A DNA stretch of 64,000 nt from assembly GCA_021234155.1 (NCBI GenBank), contig JAJEKV010000173.1, positions 450,843-514,842 of the forward strand, in the 5' to 3' direction. Source of the DNA: Isoetes taiwanensis (lineage: Eukaryota > Streptophyta > Lycopodiopsida > Isoetales > Isoetaceae). Positions 47,267-57,799 of the stretch are shown here, one piece after another (position 1 is the stretch's first letter; the number at the start of each line of letters is the position of its first letter). The notes under the pieces are model-generated. The model was not told the DNA's origin, did no database searches, and saw only the letters and a program-made list of their open reading frames with translations. The translations under genes and the position numbers were made by a program.

Positions 47267-47995
47267 AATTGCAGGTATTTTATTTTGCGAAGTTAAGAGT
47301 TTTGTGACTTCTTTTTTAATTATGAGATTTATTTCCTACTATTACATAATGCACAGGAATACTGGAGCAGTTTCTAGCTTCTTTGTAGTGAAGCTTGGGA
47401 GCAGAACACTTAGAATTCTTGACCTCGAGATGCAGTGGCAAGGCACCACAGATTCAGTTTTGTTTCAGTTTTGTTGTCACCCTGTTGTACTAGTTTATGT
47501 GCTTTGTTGTATCTAGAGTATAAATTGAAGCTGATACTAGTTTATGTGCTGTGTTGGTCTGTACTAGTTTATGAAGCTTGTACTAGTTTATGTATCTAAG
47601 GATAAGCTGTAATAGCATTTCAAATGACAGCGACAGTGGCTTGGAAGATAATGAGGGAGAACTTCAGAATGAAGTGGGGCTTAAGAATGAAGCCCAAAAT
47701 GAGACAAATTTTTTTCAGCAGGATGACTTAACACTTTGTTGTTCCGAAAATTTAGTAGCAGCATTTGTCTAACGTATTTGTGTTGTGGGTTACCTTGCTT
47801 TCTTCAATCTTATCCTGTAGACTTTGGCATGTATGTGGTTTTTCTAGTACCATTTCATTTTTTTGTATTTGCAGATTGCCTTGACTTAATTTCAACGATT
47901 GATGCCAGTGTCAACGATTTCAACGATTGTCATCTGCTAGTGTTTTTGCCGGAAAAGCTTTCACGGCAATCTGCCATGAAAGCCATGAAACCTGT
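47267..47995 (+). other. MULE 3' region
   Basis: Downstream of the transposase. Contains repeated TACTAGTTTATG near 47490-47590 and a small open stretch (GLEDNEGELQNEVGLKNE) around 47640 that could be an extra 3' exon or untranslated DNA. Confidence 0.4.
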
Positions 47996-49225
47996 TGCCC
48001 GTTGCCTGCCCGAAGGGCATTTTGGGAATTTCGGATTTGTTAGGGGCAATTCTGTAATTTACCAATTTCGCAAGGGCATTTCAGTAACTTTCCCAAATTA
48101 TTAGCTCAGTTTCCCGCCTTCCAAAAGTAAACCAAAAAATTCCAGAATGTCTACATTTGGCATCAGAATTTGCTTCCCGGCACCAAGCATCGCCCTAGTT
48201 GTGCCCTGAAGCTGGCTTGGCGATGCCAATGCATTGACCTGCTCACAGCTAATTTCTTCTGCCTTCATGATCAGAACAAAAAAAAACCCAACAATCCAAT
48301 ACCTAGCTCGTGTAAGCGAGCTTCCAATAGCAGAGTTCAAGCTCGCATTTAAAAACTCAACCCTATAATCGATGAATTCAGACCCAAATCTGGCTCTAAA
48401 AACCACAGAATTACAGGTTTAACCTCGGATCTAGGAACCCAACATGCCAAAAGTGCCCAATCGACGAGTGATCGATGAATTCAGACTCAAATCTAACTCC
48501 GATGTGCCCAATTTGATGGTAGATGTAATGACCCAGCAAGATAAAATGCATCCAATTGTGAATCTGAGCACAAGAAACGGATTATCTGGCAGAAAAATGC
48601 CCCAAAATAGTCCCTGAAATCTTGTCGGTATTAAATGGGCAAAGTAATGAGCAATTTTTTGTTTTCGGGATTAAGATTTTTTCGGCCTGTTAATGGATCT
48701 AAAGCACGGGCTGTGGTGATGCAGCTAATATCAGTTTGCCCAATTGTATTGCCCACAAATGCCTCCGGTTTGCATCAATTTTCGTTGCCAGATCCGAATT
48801 ATCATTCATATACTAGGAGGAACTACAGATGATCTGTTCTGTGCTCTCTTGGTATTGCTCTCCAAAAGCGATTCTGTCTGCTGGAGGATCTGGCAGAGGT
48901 TATTATAGGTAAAACCCTGCATCATCAAGCATAGCGAGTTTGCCCATTAACACAGCAGCATCCGCGTGCTGCCGATTTATAGTTTGTGGATTTTGTATAG
49001 CCTAAAGCATCATCCACTGGAAGCACTAGCAGCGATTCTAAACGAAAATGTTAGTGCCACTATTTTGCTCTTTGTTCTTTGAACTAAAACAGGGGTCGGT
49101 TATCGTCTCTCCCTTAACAACTGGCCCTCAGTTTTAAGGCTGAGATCAGATCTCAGCCGTTTGTTGCAAAAGTGTTACCCGCCAGTAACACATTAGAAAG
49201 TGCATTAACACCTAGTTTGGAAGGA

Positions 49226-49280
49226 GTAATTTTGATGAGGAGAAAATTTCGGGATGAAATTTTCTTCTCATCAAAATTAC
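49226..49280. repeat. 25-bp-arm hairpin
   Basis: Arm GTAATTTTGATGAGGAG plus 8 nt pairs with 49256-49280 over 25 bp with one G/A mismatch and a 5-nt loop (GGGAT). A second, longer-range inverted pair exists between about 49281-49315 and 49757-49792 (GTTGAAATTTCGT core), so the whole 49.2-49.8 kb stretch may be a foldback MITE. AACACCTAG occurs at both ends (about 49208 and 49806). Confidence 0.6.
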
Positions 49281-50143
49281 CCGACGAAATTTCAACTAGC
49301 TTAAAATTTTGCCCGTTCTCGAGGCTGGATTTGTAGCAGAGTCTGGTGCAGGCCGAATCATTGAGTGCAGAGACTGGAGATCAACAAATATCTTTGAATT
49401 TCAAGGGCAGTGCAGCATTTAGATTAGGGATTGAACTATGGCCGACCTCTGAATTTTCCTTCTAGTTTTCCCTTCTTCAGATTTCTTTGTAGATGATTAG
49501 CAACTGGCACAGAGGAGATCAAGCATAATAACTTCTTCTGTCCGGATTTCTTCTCTAGATTTCTGATTTCTTAGCAAATGGCATGACAAAACAATGGCCA
49601 GAGTAAATTTAGGAAGGAAAATATTTTTATCTCTTCTCATAGCCAGCAATTCGGGCAAGAAAGATCTGAGGCAAGAAAGAGAGACCTAGGCGGCGCCGCC
49701 CAAAAATTCGTCAAGCTGTCAGGTGAAGATTTCGTGTTTTAAAAACTAGTTGAAAAGGGCGATAATTTTAAGGTGGTTGAAATTTCGTTATGCGAAATGG
49801 CTATAAACACCTAGCTTATTATGAAAACCATCATAAAACCACCACAAAACCACTATAAAACTCTCGATTATCGTCTCTCTTTCGTACCAAAACCCTGGAA
49901 CAAGGGTGTTCTGCCCTAGCATATCAGGGAGTTGTTCAGCTGCAAAGTTCGTAATAGGGTAGCACTGTGCATCTGGAAGCTCCGAATACTTCTAAAGCCC
50001 AAGATTCAACTTCAGGTGTTGATAATCAAGGTTGGGGGTTGATAATCTATGTGTGGAGGATGCCGAGCCTGTGATAATCAAGCTGGGAAGCTGATAATCC
50101 AGTTGTGGGTGCAGTTTCGGGTGAGGCAACTTGCCTGCCAGGT

Positions 50144-50245
50144 AAGGGGGTTACCCTTGCTTGCCTGCTATGGCAAATAAACAGGCCCGCCCTCCCATGC
50201 TTGCCTGTTTATTTGCCATAATAGGCTCGCAAGGGGAATTAACCC
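50144..50245. repeat. Inverted repeat/hairpin
   Basis: TATGGCAAATAAACAGGC (50169-50186) is perfectly complementary to 50203-50220 with a 16-nt loop. Pairing extends outwards with mismatches through GGGGTTA and CTTGC segments to about 50144 and 50245. Confidence 0.75.
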
Positions 50246-50506
50246 CCTCATCTAAACTATATAATTGCTCTAGGCAAAAATCTTTTAGAATATTTCTTAG
50301 ATTTCCTTGGTAGTTGTAGCCATGTTCTCGAGTTTGTCCCGGAGGAGGGGGGTCGAAATATAAAGGGCATTTATCTAGTTCGAAAGGACAGGTAAAAAGA
50401 ACGAATGTTGGCTACAGATTGAATGAGTGCAAATCGAGATACTGTACTACGAAAACCAGGTAAACTTTAATATTGTGCAAGTCATACATGTATCCACCCA
50501 GCCAAA

Positions 50507-50731
50507 TTGGGAACATATTTAAAGTTTATTCTCAAAAGAAGAGAAGATGTTATACGCTTGTATGATTATATGCGACATCTTGAAAACTCCAGAATGTTCC
50601 CTAAACTTTTCAAAGGCGACATTTTGGCAAGGTCGATGTGCGGTCCAGCCAATAGATCTTCGGCATCACTCTATCAGTATGTTGTAACAAGCAAGAAGCG
50701 GAAATCTTTGGATAAAGCTGACAAACTATGA
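50507..50731 (+). other. Unrecognised small ORF
   Basis: Open for 74 codons starting MGTYLKFILKRREDVIRLYD, ending KKRKSLDKADKL. It is basic, with no recognisable domain. It adjoins the minus-strand ORF block and may be part of the same element read in the other direction, or chance. Confidence 0.2.
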
Positions 50732-50763
50732 ATGGCAGGGAGTGGATATCAGACCCATTCAAT

Positions 50764-51297
50764 CTAGATTTTATGCAGTACAATTTTTAACTCCAACCTT
50801 TCAAATAGTGTGTCACAAATATAGACGATTTCCTCCTCAAATGCTTTACTTTCCAGCATTCTATTAGGGATATGATTTAATCCTTTTTTGAACATTCCTC
50901 TCAGTGTAGCATTATGTATTAGACTCAAATCTGTGGTGCATATGTGTCTTATTTGGCTATCAAGAAATCTATTGAGCGAGGGATTTTTGCAAGGGCATTT
51001 CACTTCGCGGTCAGTGGCAAAGATGATGTATGGCTTATAACACATATCTTGAAGGCATTCAGTATCCTTCCAACTGAACATGGTATCTGCCATTATTTTT
51101 TTACCATTGTCTCCAAGGATCTTAATCATGGTAGCTGAGATGATTTTAGGGAGATAGGTTTTATCCAATATCTTTGATAGAAATGTGCCATGGACAATTT
51201 TCTTTTTGTCCTTCTTTCCAATATATCCCAGATGCACTCGTCCTATGCTGTCTTTACAGATGATTTTTCTGATCTGCAACACATAAACAGCACCCAC
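50764..51297 (-). pseudogene. ORF with TDLSLIHNATLRGMFKKGLNHIP block (RT-associated-like)
   Basis: Open for 177 codons. It contains CPCKNPSLNRFLDSQIRHIC followed by TDLSLIHNATLRGMFKKG and LNHIPNRML. A Cys-x-Cys, His, then T-D-L-x-x-x-x-N-x-x-L-R-x-x-x-x-K-G layout is one I associate with the segment preceding the reverse transcriptase domain in a group of uncharacterised RT-like ORFs. No RT core follows in this window. The upstream part (IGKKDKKKIVHGTFLSKILD) is unrecognised. Probably a fragment of a larger mobile element. Confidence 0.35.
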
Positions 51298-51568
51298 TAA
51301 TTATTTAATAGCTCTTACTGGTATTAGCCAGCAGAACCTCCCTTGGATTTCAAGCCAGATTGGCTGAATGGCATATGAGGTCTTTGACCTCTTTTTTGGA
51401 AAAATGGAATGTAGTTACTGTATAGTATTAATCATACAGCACATTTTCATCTACTTAAAATATACGTAATATACAACATGAAAATTGAGAAGTAAAAGCA
51501 CATAACATGATATTTGCGAGATAAATGCGCTTAAACTGTGTCATAGAAGGTAACTAACCTTTTTTTTA

Positions 51569-53070
51569 TTAGGCATTGTACTTGAGAACTTGTCCCACAG
51601 TAAAATCCTTAATGTCAATGCTTGTAGACCCTTTAGTGACAGAATGTCCAGCAGGATCAGGTGTGCTCAAACTTTCCACACTAGCACTTTCACAGGCCTT
51701 GATATTACTTGTGCCCGGAGCAATAGTGAGTCGAGGAGGTTGTGTAACCTTGCTCTGTGAGCTGCTACCGATACTTGCATGCATTTTTCTTGTATATCTG
51801 CTATGGCTGCTATGTTCTGCTCTTGGTGTCTTCAAGAATGAAATGTGTTTGATGGTTTTTTCACATATATCATTCATCTTATTTCTCGGTTTTGTAATCA
51901 TGAAATCAACCCATGGGTCTGCTGCTAGAAGCCTGGTCATGTCTAATAAAGAACTCCTGACTTCTAAATAGGATAAATATGCCATAATGCTCTTCTTAAC
52001 GGTAGTCTTGCGCATGTTTTGGAAAGAGTACATTTGCACAGCACACGACATGTTAGAAAATAACAAATCAAGGTTGTTAAACATATACCAAACTACATGG
52101 TCAAGCCATGTCATGTTGTCCCTGCATCCATTTTCTTTGGCACGGCTGGCCTTACTTCCACCCCTTGGTGTTCCACATCCGCATTTCAGGTATGGGCACA
52201 TAGTTCTCCAAAGCTTTTTAAGATAGAAGTCATCACATCTTTCTATTGGATAAGCCATATGACTTTTTTGACTAATATATATGAAAGGCTCCTTGCTGCA
52301 TGCTTTTGATCTTGTCTTTTTTTACAATCTTTTCCATTTTTTCTGCAGCAACTTTTGTGGCAGCAAGCTGGGCCGGCGTTATATCTCCTAGCATGATCCA
52401 GACTTCTTTACTGATGAGGGCCAGGGCACCAAAATTCTTTGAATGCCATATCCCTTGATTATATAGCACACTTTGGCACTCCACAAGCCTTTATGGAATG
52501 TGGATACATCAGAGAGTTATTGAGAGTAAATTGGAATCCATTTTCATTAACCTCCAGCATGCTGGCCTTGAATTTAAGCGCTTCCTTGTCCTCCTCTGAG
52601 AGTAAGGCATCCCCAAACGGGTCATCCTCTTTGCTTTCTTGTGCAAAATGCATATTATTATCTTCACCATTTTTCTCCTTGACATTGTTTGCCTCTTTGA
52701 GGGCCACCACTCCTTTTAAATACTCTGCTTTGCATTTGTCTTCTTCCATAGTCCACTGGTAGATTTTATCAGGCAGAGTCTCATAAATGTTACTGATCAC
52801 TTGGTTAACATCCTTACATGCCGTCTTGTTAAGGTGCGGAAAGACTTTGATCCACTCACTGCATCCCATATGTGATATTGCTGAGAACTCTCCAGGTTTA
52901 CGAAGTGCTTCCTTTTCATGTATCAGTTCATGTGCATCCATGTTTTTAAGGCAACTGAGAATGGTCTGTACTGCTCTGTTTGGACACTCCATTTTGCTGG
53001 CTGCATATCCTAGATCAGTAAGCTCGCTGTTCCATGTTGGAGGGATAACATCAAATTCCACTTCTTCCAA
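51569..53070 (-). CDS. Unrecognised multi-segment minus-strand gene or element
   Basis: Three segments on one strand follow each other. 53070-52459 (203 codons, MEEVEFDVIPPTWNSELTDL, a Lys/Glu-rich middle KEKNGEDNNMHFAQESKEDD) is probably the N-terminal side. 52484-52272 is ALALISKEVWIMLGDITPAQ then KMEKIVKKDKIKSMQQ. 52258-51569 (229 codons) has CPYLKCGCGTPRGGSKASRAK, WLDHVVWYMFNNLDLLF and a Ser/Thr-rich tail. Overlaps and near-adjacent frames suggest one gene with small frame changes or introns. CGCGT and the first Cys may bind zinc. No family recognised. With the 50764-51297 ORF downstream on the same strand, it may be the accessory ORF of an unknown element. Confidence 0.35.
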
Positions 53071-53174
53071 GTATTTATTTTCTTTCTGTAATGTACGTCA
53101 AACAGTTTACTCTCATGTTTTCATTTTTGTTCAGTTTTCCTTATAAAGTTTAGGATAAGGGACTTAAGCATCCA

Positions 53175-53817
53175 TGGTTGTACCAAGGAATCGAAGTGTC
53201 TAAAAAAAACCCAGCCAAACCTAGGATCCTAGGTCTGACATCAATCCTCGGTCAATCCCAAGGATTGTATTATCAATCCTGATTCCATTTGCATGTGAAT
53301 CTTTGGTACTTAATGTCCCTTAGCCTTGTAACCTTTATATACAATAAAACCTTCTAGGTAGTTAAGCTCTGATCTTTTTCAAACAAATGCTTAAACCTTT
53401 TACTTTTAATGCTTATGTATCAGGACTAAGATCAAATACAACCTTTACTACACTCACTCCAATAAACCAGGGATTAGACATATGTTGTTTTCCCTTCTCG
53501 GTAACCTTCTACTTTTAAATCCAATGTATCATGACAAAGGCCCAATACCTCCTTTATCCCTGGTTGTACCAAGGAATCGAAGTGTCTAAAAAAAAATCCA
53601 GCCAAACCTAGGATCCTAGGTCTAACATCAATCCTCGGTCAAGCCCAAGGATTGTATTATCAATCCTGATTCCATTTGCATGCGAATCTTTGGTACTTAA
53701 TGTCCCTTAGCCTTGTAACCGTTATATACAATAAAACCTTCTAGGTAGTTAAGCTCAGATCTTTTTCAGACAAATGCTCAAACCTTTTACTTTTAATGCT
53801 TATGTATCAGGACTAAG
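53175..53817. repeat. Direct repeat of about 250 bp with 396-bp period
   Basis: The block starting TGGTTGTACCAAGGAATCGA occurs at 53175 and 53571 and ends with TTATGTATCAGGACTAAG in both. The spacer of about 140 bp ends with a degenerate version of the same tail (TACTTTTAAATCCAATGTAT), so these are probably decayed tandem units rather than LTRs. The second copy abuts the 5' end of LINE copy 3. Confidence 0.85.
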
Positions 53818-53822
53818 GTCAC

Positions 53823-55540
53823 ATTGATCACATCTTTACACTCCGGGCCCTGGTCGAGGACAGCAGGAACCGTCGAGGTGCTGTTTTGTGGACTTTGCAA
53901 AAGCTTTCGACACAGTACCCCGGGAAAAGTTGTGGGCGAGATTGCACCATCTGGGGCTCCCTATGGATCTGTAGAACGCAGTGTACAGACTGTACGAGAG
54001 CTGCACAGGCCGCATGCAACCGGAAGGACAGTCATTTGCCAGTAGCATTGGAGTCAGGCAAGGTTGTCATCTCTCACCCACACTCTTTGGACTTTACATT
54101 GACCAGTTGGAAGCCTGGCTTGCTGCCAATGGGGGGGACGGTGGCAGCTCATCTATGCGGATGATGTGGTCCTCTTGGCCCATACACCAGAGGGCATGCA
54201 GGCACACCTAGATGCCCTGGACACATTCTGTCAGGCGACGGACATGCGTGTTAACCTGGCCAAGACTAAGGTGGTCCTCATATCCTCCTCACGTCATCCA
54301 GCACCTCCGGCGCTCACTTATCAGGGGCAGATGGTAGAGGTCACACCCAGCTACAAGTACCTGGGGTGGAATTTCCGTCCTCAATGTATTGGGATGCATC
54401 CATTAGCCGCCGGGTGACATGAGTTTGGAAGGCAAGCAGACGCAATGCAAAACAATAGTCCGCAGGCGAGTGTATGACTGGGGCCACCAGTCACATTTGT
54501 TTCGGGCACTAGTGGAGCCAGTTCTTCTGTATGGGGTCGAGGTGTGGGGCCCAGTGGTGTCTTTGGCGACTTGGAACGACTTAGAGTAGGTCCAGAAGGC
54601 ATTTTTGACGTGGGCACTTGGGGTCAAGCCCTCGGTTCCATATCGAGATCTTGTTGCGAGGAGAGGATTCATGCCCTTTGCGGCATGCGGCCCTCGATAG
54701 ACACATTGTTTATTTCCGGAAGGTGGCCGGCATGGGCGACACTCGGCTCCGCGACTTGGCTTACACTGTGGCGATGAGCTCGCAAGAGCGACTCGGGGCT
54801 TGTTGGAAGGACAAAGAGAGCCCCAGTGGGCGCTACTGAACGTAAAGCGCACATAGGTGCGTCGGTGTGCACCAGACGCCGGCGGGATAGGTGAGGGGTA
54901 CTTGGACTCTTGTTTCACGGGAAAGCTCGGGACCACCATGCTCGGAAGGTAAAAGGTGGCACACTACAAACAAACACATAAACCCCACCACGGTTCGGAG
55001 GCCCGCTGACTCTACATGCATTCGGTTGCCCATGAAGAAGCTTGCAGGATCATTGCGTCCATTGAGCGGGGGCCCACCATCTTCGACTTGAGGCGGGTCG
55101 GTGGGTTGGAGAGCGCGCCGGGGGGCCGGGCTTTGTCGGTGTTGCCCGGGCGTTGTTGAGGATGAAAGCCATGCCTTTCGAGCTGTCCGACCTATGGTCG
55201 GTTCGGGCTCGCTACATTCTCTTTGGTGCGACACAGTGCGCCCGCACGAGCTACTCGGTCGTCGTCAGTTCGATCCCTTGGCTTCTACCTCCAGGAGGTT
55301 TTGGATCTGCGGACTCACCTCGCGCCCGGCCTACGAGGTGCCCGGAATTCATGTGTATATGTATATTTGTACAGCTGCCAGCAGGCTTGTTGCTGCGACG
55401 GTTTTTCCCTCCTGGGGAGGGGGGGTGTGTTAATCCGGGTAGCAACGGGCTTGTTGTACCCGTGTAATTTGGGTCCCATAGGCCGATTGGCCTCCGCGGA
55501 CGATAAAAGAACCTCCCTTCCTTCCTTCCTTCCTTAAAAA
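53823..55540 (+). mobile_element. LINE copy 3, 5'-truncated, decayed
   Basis: Begins inside RT (HIFTLRALVEDSRNRRG, then CVDFAKAFDTVP read across frames) and continues with SFASSIGVRQGCHLSPTLFG, an intact active-site box YADDVVLLAHTPEG (about 54155-54195), MRVNLAKTKVVLI and YKYLGWNF. It then runs through the GCHIIYF/KVAGMGDTRL region to a G/C-rich C-terminal part. The 3' end reads GGGTCCCATAGGCCGATTGG, then GCGGACGATAAAAGAACC, followed by a (TTCC)n tail at about 55515-55535. Frameshifts and stops break the ORF. The sequence is GC-richer than its surroundings. Confidence 0.85.
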
Positions 55541-55849
55541 AGCAGGGTTCCTGAAAAAAATGGGAATTGCGTGTGTCCCTCTTTAATGTAATGCAACTTT
55601 CCATCACATGCACGATTTGAAAGCTTTTGGCAGAACGAAATGGTTGCAATATCTGCCTTTGGCGTAGGATACGTTATATCCTTGAAGCAAGCACATGCAT
55701 AACTTCCCTACGAAAATAATAGGGGGTTCCAGGGGGATTTGATACGGATGTAAAAATAACAATTCCTGAAACCATAGATCATATATCCCTAAAACAATTG
55801 AATGGCTTGTTATAAAAAAAAAACATAGATTCAAGATAAAAAATGATGA

Positions 55850-55945
55850 CATTAGCTCACTAGGTATATTGGTTAAAGTAGTCTTATTAGGACATTGAGT
55901 TATTTTGGTAGAGGTTCGAGCCCCCGTATTTCATATTCTAAAATC
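55850..55945 (+). mobile_element. tRNA-derived SINE head, tentative
   Basis: TTAGCTCACTAGGTATATTGG resembles a pol III box A (TRGYNNARNGG), and GAGGTTCGAGCCCCC about 45 nt later matches box B (GGTTCRANYCC). No cloverleaf or anticodon stem is convincing, so a SINE head or decayed tRNA is more likely than a functional tRNA. The SINE body and tail were not delimited. Confidence 0.4.
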
Positions 55946-56030
55946 TTAGGCAAAGCGGTATATAGGTTCCATATTCCCTCAAAATCTTAGGCGAACTCGT
56001 ATTTCATATTTGGCGCCTCCAATCATAAAT

Positions 56031-56204
56031 GACTATAAGCGAAACGAGAGGTGCCCAGAGGCTCCAACATACGATCTGGGTCGTAGGATCGACAAATTCA
56101 ACGACTGTGCACATATTGACTATAAGCGAAACGAGAGGTGCCTAGAGGCCCCAACATACGATCTGGGTCGTAGGATCGACGAATTCAACGACTATGCACA
56201 TATT
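56031..56204 (+). repeat. 87-bp tandem repeat, in-frame 29-codon unit
   Basis: GACTATAAGCGAAACGAGAG starts units at 56031 and 56118. The two copies differ at about six positions. In the open frame 56010-56264 each codes a unit beginning DYKRNERC and containing EAPTYDLGRRID. I recognise no protein family. Confidence 0.75.
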
Positions 56205-56264
56205 GGGTTTGCAAATTATTCTAGACTTAGTATATATTTCCCTCTTAGAGTTCATTATTATTAA

Positions 56265-57230
56265 ATATCAGCTTGTTAAAGCAATAAAACATGACCCAAA
56301 TTAGATAATGGATAACCAATGAAACATGAAGCTCAACTAATGAGATACATAGGCAAATAACTACCAGAAAAGACCAGCTCTTAGGTTAGATCTTCGAGTG
56401 CAAAATCGGGTGCACAAACAGGGATTTCTTCTCAATGATTTGCCGCCACGAGACTGACTTTTTCTTATTTGTGTACATCAAGCTTGAGCAACAAAACACA
56501 AAGGAGATTGTCATAGCGAGCCTTCCTTTAGATTTGCAGAATAGGGCGATCCATAAACTCTCATCTTTAAGCTTTGAGATGCAAAAAGAACTACTATAAA
56601 TTTCTTCACGAAGCAATATCTGTCTTTTAGCTATTCTATGTGATCGTGAAGCATGAAACTTATCAATATAGATTGTTTTTATAAATTTCATGCTCAAATA
56701 TGCCATCATTCTAGCATATAATGAGGAAAACAAATGTCTTCATGGCAAAAGAAGTTGTTCCTCATATTTTTTATTTATGACCAACCGAGAATGGTACATG
56801 TACCATTAGATGTACATTTTTCTAGTTTTAAGTAAGAACATATTTTAGGTAAATTGCAAAAGCATATACTCATTCTAGTATTACATTTGAGTAGACTTTA
56901 TGTTACCTCTGCATAATGACAGAAGAATATCAAATTGCACTTGCACTGATAGCTTCAAAACTATAAATTACATCTGATTTTGAGTACTATCCTAAATGCA
57001 GATGGCCATGAATTTGGACCACTGATCAGCCTTTGAGAATCATATATTACTTATGAGTGACCAAAACAAGAGACTACTTGCAGTATCTACTTGTCAGAAG
57101 CAAAATCTAACCTACTCTTGACTTATTGCAGGAGCGGGCCAACATTTTAAAGGTAGAAACCTGGACTTTTTATTGCCCCATCACTTCTAAGGATTTAGGG
57201 CGTCGAGTCTTACCACCAAATCATGCCACA
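56265..57230. other. AT-rich, nothing recognised
   Basis: The minus-strand frame 56733-56386 has no recognisable motif. No repeat or element end was identified. Confidence 0.4.
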
Positions 57231-57268
57231 AAGTCATGCAACAATTGGATTTCTATGTGTTTTTCGCT

Positions 57269-57720
57269 CTAGTAATCCATTGCCTCATTCTCTCCAATAT
57301 GGCCACCATTCAGGGCGTTCCCATCATAAAGATTGGAGAAATCATGCTCAGAAGCAATAATATTTCTTCCATCAATTGTGAAGGTCTGACCAAAATGTAT
57401 ATATGCCCGCTGAGCCCCACATACTGACAAGTTCCTACTGTGCCTCAGACCTAATGTTGAGGAGAGTCCATTTTCCAGATAATCTGAAGCAAAGGCTGTG
57501 CTTCCATACATATTCTTATAAGATGGAAAATCAGCATGCAGGATGAATCGCCCTCTCTGTATTGGCAAATTTACATTAACATTATTGATACCTTGGGGTT
57601 TCATATCAACATCGCTACCAACATTTGTTGCGCGTATAGAGTCTTCAATCTCTTACCTAGACTTTTTTAATTTAGCCTGCCTCATGGTTTTTCTGAGTTT
57701 CTTTAAATAGCTGAACATCT
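57269..57720 (-). pseudogene. Unrecognised gene fragment
   Basis: 57604-57269 is open for 111 codons (NVNVNLPIQRGRFILHADF, LGLRHSRNLSVCGAQRAYIH, FGQTFTIDGRNIIASEHDF). The same frame extends upstream through one stop to about 57720 (YLKKLRKTMRQAKLKKSR, EIEDSIRATNVGSDVD). The alternating hydrophobic pattern suggests beta strands. I recognise no family. It abuts the left limit of the copia element and has no neighbour of the same kind. Confidence 0.35.
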
Positions 57721-57799
57721 TAGGCACAAGTTCCAAAGGTACCAACTCTTTCTCGGGTATTGCTTATCATATAATTATAAGACAGACTACTGCCATCCA

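Larger units (their letters stand above)
44866..48094 (+). mobile_element. Autonomous MULE with intact transposase
   Basis: 3229 bp, bounded by 99-bp inverted repeats (44866-44964 and 47996-48094) with only two mismatches, both starting GGGAAAGTTACTGAAATGCC. Flanked by a perfect 9-bp duplication AAATTATTA (44857-44865 and 48095-48103). It contains one open transposase gene (45560-47266). Near-identical TIRs, a perfect duplication and an unbroken ORF indicate a young, possibly still active insertion. It sits in the 5' region of CYP97A, with the transposase pointing away from that gene. Confidence 0.95.
48104..50500. other. Former upstream region of CYP97A; no gene, two hairpins
   Basis: No convincing coding frame. 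The minus-strand frame 48406-48101 (IVGFFFVLIMKAEEISCEQV) resembles nothing I know. Two notable hairpins lie at 49226-49280 and 50169-50220. Confidence 0.4.

Noticed and set aside
53175-53817. TRIM-type retrotransposon with 250-bp LTRs
   Set aside because: No TG...CA ends, no primer binding site after the first copy and no flanking duplication; the spacer itself contains a degenerate part of the repeat, which fits tandem units better.
55850-55945. Functional tRNA gene
   Set aside because: Box-like motifs are present, but acceptor and anticodon stems do not pair convincingly.
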